Shown: positions 12,026 to 23,500 of the stretch, piece after piece
How positions within the stretch are numbered: the first letter of the stretch is position 1
How the letters are laid out: every line of letters begins with the position of its first letter
Source: Clusia tigrina
Lineage: Eukaryota > Arthropoda > Insecta > Diptera > Clusiidae
Direction: 5' to 3'
Assembly (NCBI GenBank): GCA_920105625.2
Contig: OV050030.1
Location: 170,621,315 to 170,685,314 of the forward strand
DNA length: 64,000 nt
Notes under the pieces: model-generated
The model's database searches: none
What the model was told of the DNA's origin: nothing
What the model saw: the letters and a program-made list of their open reading frames with translations, nothing else
Position numbers and translations under genes: made by a program

Positions 12026-12640
12026 ATGCGAAAAAGTCGCTGCACTGGCTCATAACCCACCCTTGAGAGGGGTGAATAAAAAAGCAAATCTGCGATTCCT
12101 ACGGGACCCTCCAATTTTTGTGTCGTAAGCGTGGGGCATGCGAAAAAGTCGCTGCCCAGGCTCTTACCATACCCTTGAGAGGGGTTAATTAAAAAAGCAA
12201 ATCTGCGATTCCTACGGGACCCTCCAGTTTTTGTGTCGTAAGCGTGGGGCATGCGAAAAAGTCGCTGCCCAGGCTCTTACCATACCCTTGAGAGGGGTTA
12301 ATAAAAAAAGCAAATCTGCGATTCCTACGGGACCCTCCAGTTTTTGTAACATATACGTGGTATATATTGAGGTAAAATCTGCGATTCCTACGGGACCCTC
12401 CAGTTTTTAGTACAAATAAATAAAAATTTATAATTAATAACAAATTTTTAGCGCTACCGAAAAAGGCGGTTCGCTGCGTATTGACCATTCGCAAGGTTTA
12501 TTATTAAACACGGTGCGACCGAAAAAGGTGGTGCATAGCCCATCTCCACGTTCACCGGTATAAAGCACGAATGGCGATATGTGGTGCTATATTGCGTTAA
12601 AATCTGCGATTCCTACGGGACCCTCCAGGTTTAACGTAAA
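12009..12640 (+). repeat. G1 5' UTR tandem repeats
   Basis: Three copies with a period of 112-113 bases (CATGCGAAAAAGTCGC at 12025, 12137 and 12250), then shorter, more diverged copies to about 12640. Each carries CTGCGATTCCTACGGGACCC; five copies of that phrase can be counted. Related blocks ending in a GCATAGCCC-type phrase recur to about 12810. The same phrases occur inverted at 62880-63130 in G5, so the repeat family is older than this insertion. The region is non-coding leader RNA. Confidence 0.85.
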
Positions 12641-12911
12641 CAAAATTTTAATTAAAAAAATGAATAAAAACAAAATAAAAAAATTTTAAATAATAAAACA
12701 TAACATTTTTAGAATTACCCAAAAGGCGTTGCACAGCCCAACCATACGTTCTAGCACATTCTTGGTGACGTAGAGAGCATCCGAAAAAGACGGTGCATGG
12801 CTCACTAAACCAAGGACTTCCGCTGTAACAAGGGAAGACAAGCACAGGCCACGTTCAGTCAGGTCTCTAGTACCGTTCATCGCAAAGTAGAGTGCGCTTC
12901 TAGACTGTAGT

Positions 12912-14183
12912 ATGGCGCACAGCGAAGCAGCGCACCAACCCCGCGGTGATTTGGCTATATTTGAGGCTATGATCCACACCGCCTTCTCCTCTTTGACTGA
13001 AGAAAGCAACCGACGATTTATTGAGAGTCGCAACGAGGTATGCGAACTCCGAAAAGAACTGCAGATCCTTGGAAAACCGGCAGTACCTCCCACAGTTTAT
13101 AACGATGTTACGTTCGATCGAGAGGGTGAAGGGGTTGATTCATTCGTGCTCATTCAAGCCCTTCGCGAGTTTGGTGGAAGCAGGACGCAGTACGCTTCTT
13201 GGCGGAGATCTGTCACTAGCGCTTACGCCCCTTTCACGGGTTCGGAAGGTCTTCCTCGCCATTACCAGGCCGTTCACCTGATCCGAAGCAAGGTAATGGG
13301 AGAGGTCGATGCCCACCTAACATCCTTCAATACCCCTACTAACCTTGACGCAATACTGGCTCGGTTAGATTTTACATATGCAGACAGAAGACCCTCATAC
13401 GCGCTTCAACAAGAAATGCTGAGTCTCAGGCAAAGGGGATGGTCCGTTTCTAAGTATTATGACGAGATTCAGAAGAGGCTCACCCTTCTAACCAACCAGA
13501 ACGACATGAGCAATTCTGGTGATGCATCGCGGAAGCAAATCCTGAATGAAGAGCACAGGAACCTGGCTAGGAGCGTATTCATTTCGGGGCTCAACGAGCC
13601 CATGAGTTCATCAGTTCTTTGTGCTAGTCCCCCGGATATGTCGGCAGCCCTCGCTCTGGCCTTGGAGCTAGAAATAAACACAGCCAGAGCCCATATAGAC
13701 CAGTCATGGAAGCGACGGGGGCCCCAGGGAATGCACCTCTCCTTCAATTATAGCGTCAACCAGCAGCCTATAAGGATGTATCAGCCCGACTCAGCTCGAC
13801 TTGCCATTGGTCGTCAAAGAACTGGGGGCATCGCCCAGCCAAGAACTCCACCCCGATGGGACAATCCGTCTACGATTCCCGCCATAGACGCTCCTCCACG
13901 AAATCCCTTCAATGCAAACCGGTTTGGAGCTTCTATCGGCGTTCCTCATATGCGGAAAGGATACTCGGATAGCCAGCAATTTCAAGGGAGGGATCCAGCC
14001 ACAAAAAGGCCACACTCGTCGCTACCACCTTCACACGATTCCAAACACCCAAGAGTCAATTTCCTGGACGTTGAGTTAAGTAATTCTTCTCCTGGTGGCT
14101 GGGCCAATGGAAGCCTCCGGGGTGAAGCTGACGGGATGACCCCGGTGCCGATGTTGAGGGAGAAACAACTTTCGACGAGGTGA
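12912..14183 (+). CDS. gag: G1 gag (unit 1), C-terminus altered by a 22-nt deletion
   Basis: The ATG at 12912 starts a 423-residue Gag-like protein. The middle section (IRSKVMGEVDAHLTSFN, LDFTYADRRPSYALQQEMLS, KYYDEIQKRLTLLTNQND) matches the capsid of gypsy-type elements. There is no CCHC knuckle. The C-terminal third is rich in Pro, Arg and Ser and probably binds RNA. Compared with unit 2, a net 22 bases are missing near 14128. The frame therefore changes, the protein ends early at a TGA (14181-14183), and the frameshift signal that leads into pol is no longer in register. It would make a Gag particle protein but no Gag-Pol. Confidence 0.85.
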   Translation: MAHSEAAHQPRGDLAIFEAMIHTAFSSLTEESNRRFIESRNEVCELRKELQILGKPAVPPTVYNDVTFDREGEGVDSFVLIQALREFGGSRTQYASWRRSVTSAYAPFTGSEGLPRHYQAVHLIRSKVMGEVDAHLTSFNTPTNLDAILARLDFTYADRRPSYALQQEMLSLRQRGWSVSKYYDEIQKRLTLLTNQNDMSNSGDASRKQILNEEHRNLARSVFISGLNEPMSSSVLCASPPDMSAALALALELEINTARAHIDQSWKRRGPQGMHLSFNYSVNQQPIRMYQPDSARLAIGRQRTGGIAQPRTPPRWDNPSTIPAIDAPPRNPFNANRFGASIGVPHMRKGYSDSQQFQGRDPATKRPHSSLPPSHDSKHPRVNFLDVELSNSSPGGWANGSLRGEADGMTPVPMLREKQLSTR

Positions 14184-14213
14184 ATTTTTTAGGGATGGGA
14201 GGTCACTCCTCCC
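14178..14213 (+). promoter_or_regulatory. G1 frameshift cassette (unit 1), out of register
   Basis: The slippery TTTTTTA and the hairpin arms ATGGGAGG / CCTCCCAT described for unit 2 (38274-38304) are present here too. The upstream 22-nt deletion means gag no longer reads into the slippery site in the required AAT TTT TTA frame. The signal is intact but disconnected. Confidence 0.7.
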
Positions 14214-14223
14214 ATACCATCAA

Positions 14224-17200
14224 ATGACCTTAGCATCACAGCGTTTAAAGTTCTTGGTGGACACCGGCTCTGCCAAGAATTATATTAGGGATATCCCTGG
14301 CCTGCGGGGAATAGAGCCGGTAATCAAACCATTTAAGGTCAAAACTGTGGTGGGGAGTGTTCCTGTCACTAGGAAATGTGGAATGAATGTGCTAGGAAGG
14401 ACTTCTACCTTTTACATGCTTCCCACTCTAAACACCTTTGACGCTATAATCGGGTTTGATCTGCTAACGGACGTCTCGGCTTGTGTCAACTTAGACGTGG
14501 GAACACTCAGCCATGCCCGGGGAATGGAAACGCTGCTCTTTCAGGAGTGTAAAGGGGTGAATTACACAGATTCCATCATAGACGAGAACGAGGAAGAAGA
14601 GCATACCAGCAGCAACGATCAAACGGAAATTCCCTCTGAGGCCACTACGGAATTCCAGCAACTCCTGATTGATCTGAATGGAGTGTTTGCGGATCCCAGA
14701 GAGGGCCTGCCGTTCAACACCAACGTCCTTGCAACCATCCGAACTACAGACAATGATCCAGTTTACGCCCGATCATATCCTTACCCCATTGCAGCCACCA
14801 CATTCGTAAATAAGGAAATAAGTAGCATGCTCGAGGACGGGATCATACGACCTTCTCGGTCCCCCTTTAATAACCCCCTCTGGGTAGTACCCAAGAAAGG
14901 AGTAAATGAAAACGGGGACAGGAAACTGCGATTGGTTTTGGATTTTAAGCGATTAAATTATAAAACCATCAGCGACCGATATCCAATACCCGACACTTCG
15001 GTCATTCTCGCAAACTTGGGAAAATCTACATATTTCTCAACTATCGATCTAAAAAATGGCTTCTACCAGATCGCTTTAGCAGAGGAGGACCGGGAGAAAA
15101 CTGCCTTTTCAATAAATAATGGCAAGTATGAATATTGCCGTCTACCCATGGGCCTTAAGAACGCCCCTAGTATCTTCCAAAGAGCTATTGATGACGTACT
15201 CCGGGAGGAGATTGGAAGGAGCTGTTATGTTTACATGGATGACGTGATCATATTTTCTCCTGATGCAACAACGCATCTTACGGATCTACGCAGGGTCTTG
15301 GACCGGTTATTCCAGGCTAATATGCGAGTCACTAGAGAAAAGTCTAGGTTCTTTAAAAAGGAGGTAGAGTTCCTGGGATTTGTTGTTTCCAACATTGGTA
15401 TAAAAACTTGCCCAAACAAGGTGAGGGATATCGTTGATTTTGAGCAGCCCCACAGCCTTCGCGCCTTAAGATTCATCAAGGATCGCTATAAGGTTCATCA
15501 AGGATTATGCTCGGATTACCAAGCCACTAACCAGGTATCTGAGGGGGAAGAATGGTCATATAGGCGCATCAAAGTCTAAAAACAGTTCGATTGTCCTCGA
15601 TGCGGATGCATTAGACGCCTTTCGGCGTGTGAGGGCAGCACTTGCATCAGAGGATGTTTTGCTTCTCTATCCGGATTTCGGAAAACCATTCGATCTAACC
15701 ACGGATGCTTCATCCCATGCCTTAGGGGCTGTACTATCGCAGGGAGGTCGGCCCATTACCATGATCTCGCGCACTCTCTCCGATACAGAGGAGCACTATG
15801 CAACTAATGAGCGAGAGCTGCTTGCAATTGTTTGGTCATTGCAGAAGCTGAGAAACTACCTATACGGAGTCAATAACCTAAATATTTTTACAGCCCATCA
15901 ACCCCTTACATTCGCTCTCTCGGACAGAAATATTAACTCGAAGATGAAACGATGGCGATCCTTCATTGAGGAGTTCGCCCCGAGGTTCCATTACAAGCCA
16001 GGAAGACTCAATGTTGTCGTGGACGCGCTTTCACGACAGCACATAAATGCAATAAGGAAGAAACCTAAGCAACGTGAAACCAATATAAGCGCTGAAAAGT
16101 CGCTGGGATCTCCTATACCGACTGTGGATAACCCCGTCAATTCCTTCAGAAATCAGCTTATCCTCCAAGCTGGCGAGAAGTCGAAGAAAACTTTTTCCAT
16201 AGTATTCCAGAAACAGCTCAGGCACGTCCTAACTTATGCCTCACCTTCGGACTTGCCCCAGCTGCTGAACGAGTCCGTTAACGTCAATGTTGTGAATGGA
16301 ATATATTGCGATCGAGTTACATTGCAATATTTGGAGGACACCTTGCCGGATCTCTTCCCATCCGTGAAGTTCCGATTCAGTGAGAGAAGGGTAAAGGATA
16401 TCACCAACCCAAGTGAGCAACAAGAAATCCTAGCCAGAGAGCACAACAGAGCCCATCGTTCGCCGAATGAAACTACACGTCAGGTGTTGCGGATGGCATA
16501 TTTCCCCGGTGTCCGTAAACAATTCAAGCAGCTGGCATCTGCCTGCCGCATATGTCAGGAAGGCAAGTACAATCGACACCCACACGCAACCCAAATAAGC
16601 AAAACCCCTATTCCCACGCATCCGGGCGAAATTTTGCATCTGGATATCTATTCCACGGCAGGTCACCACTTCCTCACATGCCTGGACAAGTTCTCCAAGT
16701 TTGCCATTGTAAAACCCATAAGATCTAGAAGTATAGTGGACCTCAAAGGACCCCTACTGGAAACCCTCAATGTCTTTAAGGACACACGTACTGTGGTATG
16801 CGACAACGAAAAATCGCTGACTTCTAACACTATAAGGTCACTGCTACAAAATCAGTTCGATGCTAGCGTTCATGCAGTTCCGCCCCTTCACAGCACATCT
16901 AATGGACAGGTGGAACGCTTCCACAGCACATTGACGGAGATTTCAAGATGTCTCAAAGCAGCGGACTATTCCTCGGATATAGGGGAGCTAGTTTTGTTAG
17001 CGGTATCCAGGTATAACCGCACAATCCACTCTGTTACTAATCAGAGACCTGTCGACATACTTCATTCTATTTCCGAGGTAATGAGAAGCGAGGTGGAAGC
17101 CAGATTACGAGTTACCCAACAAACTAAACTCTAATATTTCAACCGGCTGCGAAAAACGAAATTTTTCAAAACAGGAGACAAGGTATTTGTTAAGGCAAAT

Positions 17201-17314
17201 AAAAGGCTTGGAAACAAACTATCAAAAGTTTACGACCAGAAGACTGTAGGCGCAGACCTCGGATCGAGTATCCTGGTGGATGGCCGAGTAGTCCACAAAG
17301 ACAACCTACGTTAG
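14224..17314 (+). pseudogene. pol: G1 pol (unit 1): protease, RT, RNase H, integrase
   Basis: Protease with the LVDTGSAKNYI active site begins at 14254. The RT follows, with YPIPD, FSTIDLKNGFYQIAL, LPMGLKNAPSIFQRAIDD and the catalytic YVYMDD (about 15228-15245). At about 15470-15560 a rearrangement with a duplicated TTCATCAAGGAT shifts the frame, and part of the RT/RNase H connection is lost. RNase H (DLTTDASSHALGAVLSQGG, TNERELLAIVWSL, DALSRQ) and integrase follow at 15629-17134. The integrase has an HHCC finger (HNRAHR...CRICQEGKYNRH) and a DDE-type core (HLDIYST, VCDNEKS, SNGQVERFHST). A TAA at 17132-17134 precedes a last in-frame stretch to 17314. Both lesions are shared with unit 2, so they predate the duplication. 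Confidence 0.9.
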
Positions 17315-17727
17315 GGCATATTTTCTTAAACTTCCCTTACAAGCACTCTTACCAGCAGCAACTCGAATCACCTCATTCAATTCATATGGGCAATACATCG
17401 AATAAATTTATAACGTTTATGATATTAAAGTTGAACTTTAAATTTTTTTTAAAAAGGAAGTGTTTCTCATTTGAAACTGCTTAAAGCTTGAAATGTTCTT
17501 TTTGTTTCCCTGGTCGTCTCCAGCTATTGTCCATTCTTAAAAACTCTAGAGGGTCGGGGCGTGATGGGTCCTGCTTTGTTGCCGTGATTTTGGTCGTCAC
17601 ACGTGACCAATTTTAGAAAGAGACAGAAGGAAAACTTTGGATATTTTCAATCATATCAGAATACGTGGTAGTGCCCGAAGGCGGGACGCCCGTCAGCCGA
17701 CGACGGCTGATCTTAAGGGGGGGGAGG
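17315..17727 (+). other. G1 3' UTR and polypurine tract (unit 1)
   Basis: Non-coding stretch between pol and the 3' LTR, too short for env. It ends in a purine run (AAGGGGGGGGAGG, 17715-17727), the expected plus-strand primer directly before the LTR. Confidence 0.8.
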
Positions 17728-18399
17728 AGTTAGCAACATACGCGTTGCATGTCATTGGCGCCGTGCGCTTGCGCAGCGGTGCAAAGCATTGCACGAAATA
17801 CGCTGCAACAGCGTCTGCTGCCATCCGCTGCGCAGGGTCACGGTAGACGGTGCTGGTTCTCGGTGCGTGGGAAAACACAAGACTGAGAACATTGGCGCCA
17901 TGCGCTAGCGCAGCGGTGCAAAGCATTGTACAAAATGTGCTGCAACAGGGTCTGCTGCCATCCGCTGCCATCAGCTGCGCAAGGGCACGATAGACGGTGC
18001 TGGTTCTCGGTACGCGAGAAAACATACGAAAAGAGCATTGGCGCCATGCGCTTGCGCAGCAGTACAAAGTATTGTACAAAATGCGCGGCACAGCCGCTAC
18101 GCGTAGATACGGTAGACGGTGATGGTTCTCGGTGCCGGAGGAATTGGCGAGACATGTGTTGTATGTCGGTGCCGCCAAGCCCAGCCATGAAACGCTGTCG
18201 CGCAATGCCGCCTCAAAGCGCAGTCAAAATGCGATTGTCGGCGGCGAAAAGGTTTAAAAAGAACCCGAGTATGAGAGCTCGCATCTTTTGATAGACTAGA
18301 GCTCGAACGAGAAGGACGATTAAAATAATAAAATATTGAAATAAAAATTAAATATATATATTTCTCTTATTAAAAGATTTTGCTGAGGTGAGTATTTAA

Positions 18400-18401
<2 letters not shown>
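17728..18401 (+). repeat. G1 3' LTR (unit 1)
   Basis: 674 bases, matching the 5' LTR except at about 20 positions. The TATA box is altered here (TTTAAAAA), and the U5 splice donor reads GAG/GTGAGT. The 3' LTR of unit 2 shares several of the differences from the 5' LTRs, as expected if G1 inserted before the tandem duplication. Confidence 0.92.

Positions 18402-18486
<85 letters not shown>
18402..18486. repeat. (TA)n microsatellite between G1 and G2
   Basis: 85 bases of pure TA. In unit 2 the corresponding array (53350-53434) is directly followed by the TGTTATG block. Here G2 interrupts the array. Confidence 0.95.
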
Positions 18487-18488
<2 letters not shown>

Positions 18489-19111
18489 AAACGTGATTGC
18501 ATATCAGTGAAACGGGATAGCATATTTTTAGGATCCCATCTGGAGAATGAGTGCCCCCTGTGAGTCAAGATGCGAACTATTCGAATAAAAGCTTATTCAA
18601 GAACCATCTGTCGGTAATATCAAAAAGAATATTCTCGACTTCTGTCGAAGAGGATAGAAGCTTCTAGAATATACGAGAATAGCGTGGAAGTTTCTACACC
18701 AACCATTCGAAAACTATAAAAGCGACAAGACTGTTCAAAGTGGAACACAGTAGATCGGAGATCGTAAAAGTGTGTACAGCAGGCATTTTAATCGAAGCAG
18801 CAGTATTGGCAGTATTTGTAATTTTGCAAAGTGATGAAATTCATTATTAAATAAAGTGATGAAATTACTTATTAAATAAAGTGACTAATGGTTTGTGAAA
18901 TAAAGTGCAAGTAATAACTAAGTAAACTTTAAGCCTAATATTAAATGTGTAAATAGCAATAATTAAATAAAGCTAATTATTTTAATTTAACCAGCGATTG
19001 TTTGATTAGTACACAATCCAGTGGTACGAGTCCGAGTACAGAGAGTTAGAGAAATTGTCAGGAGGGCAATTTTGTAACAGAGTAAATTGTCAAGAGGGCA
19101 ATTTCGTAACA
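18487..19111 (+). repeat. G2 5' LTR
   Basis: 625 bases, TG...CA ends. It contains short direct repeats of AAATAAAGTGATGAAATT type at about 18830-18900, and a likely promoter with TATAAAAG at about 18715. It ends in a twice-repeated GAGGGCAATTT phrase. Confidence 0.92.
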
Positions 19112-19113
19112 AT

Positions 19114-19132
19114 TGGTGTCAGAAGTGGGATT
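19114..19132 (+). promoter_or_regulatory. G2 primer-binding site (tRNA-Leu type)
   Basis: TGGTGTCAGAAGTGGGATT begins two bases after the 5' LTR. It is complementary to the 3' end of a tRNA-Leu whose acceptor ends CTGACACCA. The assignment rests on general knowledge of insect tRNA-Leu ends. Confidence 0.7.
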
Positions 19133-19150
19133 GTGTATCTGTGATAAACA

Positions 19151-20566
19151 ATGGTTAAATTTGAAAAACTGAGATTGGAGCAGCTCAAGAAGGAGCTTGA
19201 GCGTTTAAATTTGCAAACACAAGGGCTTAAAGCGGAGCTGCAGGTGCGATTAAGAAGCGCTTTAGAGGAGCAGGGTATAGATGTAGATGAGCATGAATTC
19301 CAATGTGAAGAGGCAACGACATCTCGACACGAAGAAACACCGCAAGAAACTAACACGGGTAACTTTGACATGAGTGCACTTATCGGGGTAATACAGATGC
19401 AGCTACAACAAAGTGCTCAAGCAGCCGAAGAGAGGATGCAACAGCAATTACAACAAAATGCTCAAGCAGCCGAAGAGAGGATGCAGCAGCAATTACAACA
19501 AAATGCTCAAGCAGCCGAAGAGAGGATGCAGCAGCAGTTACAGCAAAATGCTAAATCCGTCGAAAAGAGTGTTGCATCCGTCGAAAAGAGTGTTGCATTC
19601 GTTGAAAAGAGTGTTAAAGAACAGTTGCAGCAGAGTGAAACACGACTCGCTCTATTAGCGGAACAAAACTCACAGCAGATGAAAGAAATGTCCGAAATGG
19701 TAGACAGGAAGGTTTGTGATATTCAGACACGGCAGGAATCGTTCGAAAAATGTGTAGAACAAAAATTCATTGCGAACGAGCAAAAGCAAAACGAATTTAA
19801 GCAACAAATAGAGCAAAGAATTCACCTACTACAGGAAGGTGCATTGCCTGTGCCAGCTTTATCCTCAATAAAACTGAAGCCTCCTACCTATGATGGAACC
19901 ACGACATTTAGCGTCTTCAGAATGCAGTTTGAGACTACCGCTAGCACAAATGGTTGGAGTGCTCGCGAAAAAGTGGCTGCATTAACAGTTTCATTGAAAG
20001 GTGCTGCCGCTGATGTGCTTCAAACTATCTCAGAAAGTGAGCGAGACTGCTATGAAAGCTTGATGAATGCCGTTCAGCGCAAGTATGGTAGTGAACACCG
20101 GAAGCAGATGTACCAAGTAGAGCTACGAACACGGGTACAGAAGAGTGGTGAGTCTCTACAACAGTTTGCAGCGGAAGTGGAACGGTTGGCTCATCTTGCC
20201 TACCCAGGAGAGATCACTGAGAGGTGTATGATGGACACCTTCGTATATGGCATTCGCGATGCGGAGATAAAGCGTTCTTCAATAACTAATCCGAAAGCTA
20301 CATATATGGAGACAGTAGCTAGCGCTTTAACTTCAGAGACAGCAGCCTTGGTGTGCCAGCCAGTATACAGAACCCGTCAGGTACAAGTTGAAAGCGGCCA
20401 AAGTTTCACGGGCAAATGCTTCACCTGCGGAGAGGCAGGACACATGGCTCGTAGTTGTCAGCCGAGACGGAAACGTTCTAGATCACGCTCACCGGTAAGA
20501 CCTCCAAAGCAAGTCAGATTCCAAAATAGGGAATCAGAAAATGTTGAAAATCCGTCGACAAACTAG
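19151..20566 (+). CDS. gag: G2 gag, coiled-coil and CCHC knuckle
   Basis: The ATG at 19151 opens an intact 471-residue ORF. Residues 1-45 form a charged SAP-like start (LEQLKKELERLNLQTQGLKA). Residues of about 80-150 are a glutamine-rich coiled coil built from 45-nt repeats (AQAAEERMQQQLQQN, start-to-start 19436, 19481, 19526), followed by three copies of a VEKSVA motif. The capsid follows at about 235-400 (LKPPTYDGTTTFSVFRMQFE, MNAVQRKYGSEHRKQMY). A single knuckle CFTCGEAGHMARSC lies near residue 420 and precedes an Arg/Ser-rich tail. The protein should form the particle and package element RNA. It ends at TAG 20564-20566, and pol follows in the -1 frame. Confidence 0.9.
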   Translation: MVKFEKLRLEQLKKELERLNLQTQGLKAELQVRLRSALEEQGIDVDEHEFQCEEATTSRHEETPQETNTGNFDMSALIGVIQMQLQQSAQAAEERMQQQLQQNAQAAEERMQQQLQQNAQAAEERMQQQLQQNAKSVEKSVASVEKSVAFVEKSVKEQLQQSETRLALLAEQNSQQMKEMSEMVDRKVCDIQTRQESFEKCVEQKFIANEQKQNEFKQQIEQRIHLLQEGALPVPALSSIKLKPPTYDGTTTFSVFRMQFETTASTNGWSAREKVAALTVSLKGAAADVLQTISESERDCYESLMNAVQRKYGSEHRKQMYQVELRTRVQKSGESLQQFAAEVERLAHLAYPGEITERCMMDTFVYGIRDAEIKRSSITNPKATYMETVASALTSETAALVCQPVYRTRQVQVESGQSFTGKCFTCGEAGHMARSCQPRRKRSRSRSPVRPPKQVRFQNRESENVENPSTN

Positions 20567-23500
20567 ATGGAGTCAGTCTCGAGGAGCGTGATCTGACTCC
20601 CACAACATGTAGCCCCAGAATCTTCGTTTCTCAGACGGCACGGAAAATCAACAGCCTAACTGTCGACAGCGTAGTAAATGGAAGAAAAATCGTTGTAACA
20701 TTGGATACGGGTGCATCACATTCCATAATTAGAAGGGATCTCGTTCGGGGAATCGAACCGCTTCAGGGAATAAGATTGCGTACGGCAACTGGAGATGATG
20801 CACCGGTACTGGGAAAAGTTACACGGAATATAACTATCGGCACCACAACAGTGACGCACGAGTTTGTAGTTGCGGATATTGTGGACGAATTAATCTTAGG
20901 TTTGGATTTTATGATTCGGAATGGATTCACCCTAGATTTGAAATGCCGAATGTTGAAGTATGCGAACACCGAAATACCGTTATCCGTTGGTGAGGATAAG
21001 TATGGAGGTATCCGACAAGCCATTGTATCGCGGCGGACAAAAATCCCAGCAAAGTCAGAGGCAGTCATATGGGCCAAAATGGACCGAGATGTGGAGAAGA
21101 ACAAGTTGTGGGTTGTGGAGACTGATGAAAAATTCGCACTGGATGACATCATAATTGGAAAAACCCTCGTAGAAGAACAGCAGAACAGAATAGTGCCAGT
21201 AAGAGTGGTCAATCTTGCAAATTCCGCTAAAACCATAGAGAAAGGACAGATAATTGGAAATTGCCGGGCAATTTCGGCAATTGTAAACTGTGAAAGCCAG
21301 CCGCGAGACACAAAAATGAAGATACCAGCTGATAAAAAGGTACTCGACGATCTCACGAAAGAATGGAGCAAAGACTTATCCACAGAGCAGAGGAAGACTG
21401 CCCGCCAACTTTTGGCAAGACATTGGTCAGTATTTGCTGAAAAGGGTAAAAACGAAGGCAGAACAAAAATGGTGAAACACACAATCAACACTGGTGATGC
21501 CAAACCCATTCGTCAAGCGTCAAGAAGAGTACCTCTGGCAAAGAGAGAAGAGGTGAATGTATTGCTGAAGGAAATGCATCAGAACAACGTCATAGAGCCA
21601 TCAGCGAGCCCCTGGAGTTCTCCAGTGGTATTAGTCAAGAAGAAGGATGGCTCCACACGTTTCTGTGTAGATTATCGTAAACTAAATGAGGTAACGAAGA
21701 AAGATAGTTATCCATTACCTCGAATCGACGATACGTTGGACACACTTTCTGGTTCAAATTGGTTCTCAACGCTGGATTTACAAAGCGGATATTGGCAAGT
21801 GGCAGTAGACGACCAAGACAAGGAAAAGACAGCATTCAGCGCCGGTGATGGACTATGGCAATTTTTGGTAATGCCATTCGGACTGTGTAATGCTCCAGCT
21901 ACATTTGAACGCCTAATGGAACATGTGCTAAAGGGCCTCCACTGGAAAACGTGTCTGGTGTACCTAGATGATATCATCGTTATGGGAAAGGACTTCGAGG
22001 ACCACTTGAAGAATTTGGAAGAAGTATTGATGTGATTAGGAGCTTCAGGGTTGAAGCTGAGCGCAAAGAAATGCTCGTTCTTCAAGAAAGAAGTCAAGTA
22101 CCTTGGACATAAAGTCACACCTGAAGGAGTACACACAGATCCAGATAAGATAGACTCAGTAAGGGAGTGGCCAAGACCAACTAGTCTGCATGAGCTACGC
22201 AGCTTCTTGGGTCTTTGCACCTATTACAGACGCTTTGTTCCAGGCTTTGCAGACGTGGCTGGTAGTCTGCATGCATTAACGAGGAAAAATTGTCCTTTTG
22301 AGTGGAAAAGCGAACAAGAGAAGGCATTCAACAGATTGAAAGAGCTATTGTGTACAGCTCCGATCCTTGCGTATCCAATACCTGGCGAAAAATTTATTTT
22401 GGATACAGATGCAAGTGGATTCGGGATTGGAGGTGTCCTGTCGCAAGTTATTGACGGACATGAAAGAGTAATAGCCTACTTCAGCAAGATCTTATCAAAG
22501 CCAGAGCGAAATTACTGTGTAACACGGAGAGAACTTTTGGCGGTTATGCAGTGCGTGAAGCACTTTAACAAGTACTTGTATGGACAAAAGCTTACAGGTC
22601 AAAAATCCCGAAGGTCAGGTTGCGAGATGGATTGAGAGACTCCAAAGCTACGATTTTACAATAGAACATTGCAGAGGCGGATGCCACTGGAATGCTGATG
22701 CACTATCACGACGTCCTTGCAGTATGGAATGTAAGCACTGTTCTAAAGCTGAAGGGAAAGAAGGAGTAGTCGATGTGCGCTTAATGGCTGTTTTACCAGA
22801 CGATGAATGGACAGCGGAAAAGATAAAAGAAGAACAACGAAATGACCCAGATTTGGCAAAAATCGTATCAAGTAAGAGCGAAGGAAAACGGCCTGATTGG
22901 AACGAAATCTCGACTGAAAGCCCCATAACTAAAGCATATTGGGCTCAATGGAATAGCTTAAAGCTGCAAGATGGATGCCTATTCCGCCTGTGGGAGAGCG
23001 AAGATGGAAAAACCACGAAGAACTTGATTGTGGTACCCAAGGCAAGAATAAGCGAAATTCTCAAGGAATACCATAGTGGGCCAAGCGGAGGGCATTTGAG
23101 AATAACAAAAACAGTCGAGAAAATTAAAACACGATTTTATTGGGTTGGTTGCCAGCAATCGGTAGTTGACTGGATTAGTGCTTGTGAAAAGTGTACAGCT
23201 GCCAAGGGACCGAGCCGTCGCAGTCAGGGGAAGATGCATTTATACAACGTGGGAGCGCCATTTGAGCGTATTGCAATGGACATAGCAGGTCCGTTTCCAA
23301 TTAGTGATTCCGGCAACAAATATGTTCTCGTCGTAATCGACTATTTTAGTAAATGGCCAGAAGTATACCCCATTCCCGATCAAGAAGCTAAGACCGTTGC
23401 AGATGCATTTATCAATAATTGGGTCTGCAGATTCGGAGCTCCCCTTGAGTTGCACTCGGATCAAGGCATTTCGAGTCAACAATATTCAGGGAAATGAGTG

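Noticed and set aside
12009..12420. Regular repeats of 112-113 bases considered as a CRISPR-like or satellite array
   Set aside because: Repeats are contiguous without unique spacers and sit in a retrotransposon leader.
17315..17727. Search for an env gene in G1
   Set aside because: Only about 400 bases between pol and 3' LTR in both units, with no ORF of useful size.
20763..21509. 248-codon ORF antisense to G2 protease-RT
   Set aside because: Shadow of the conserved pol frame, with no recognisable features.
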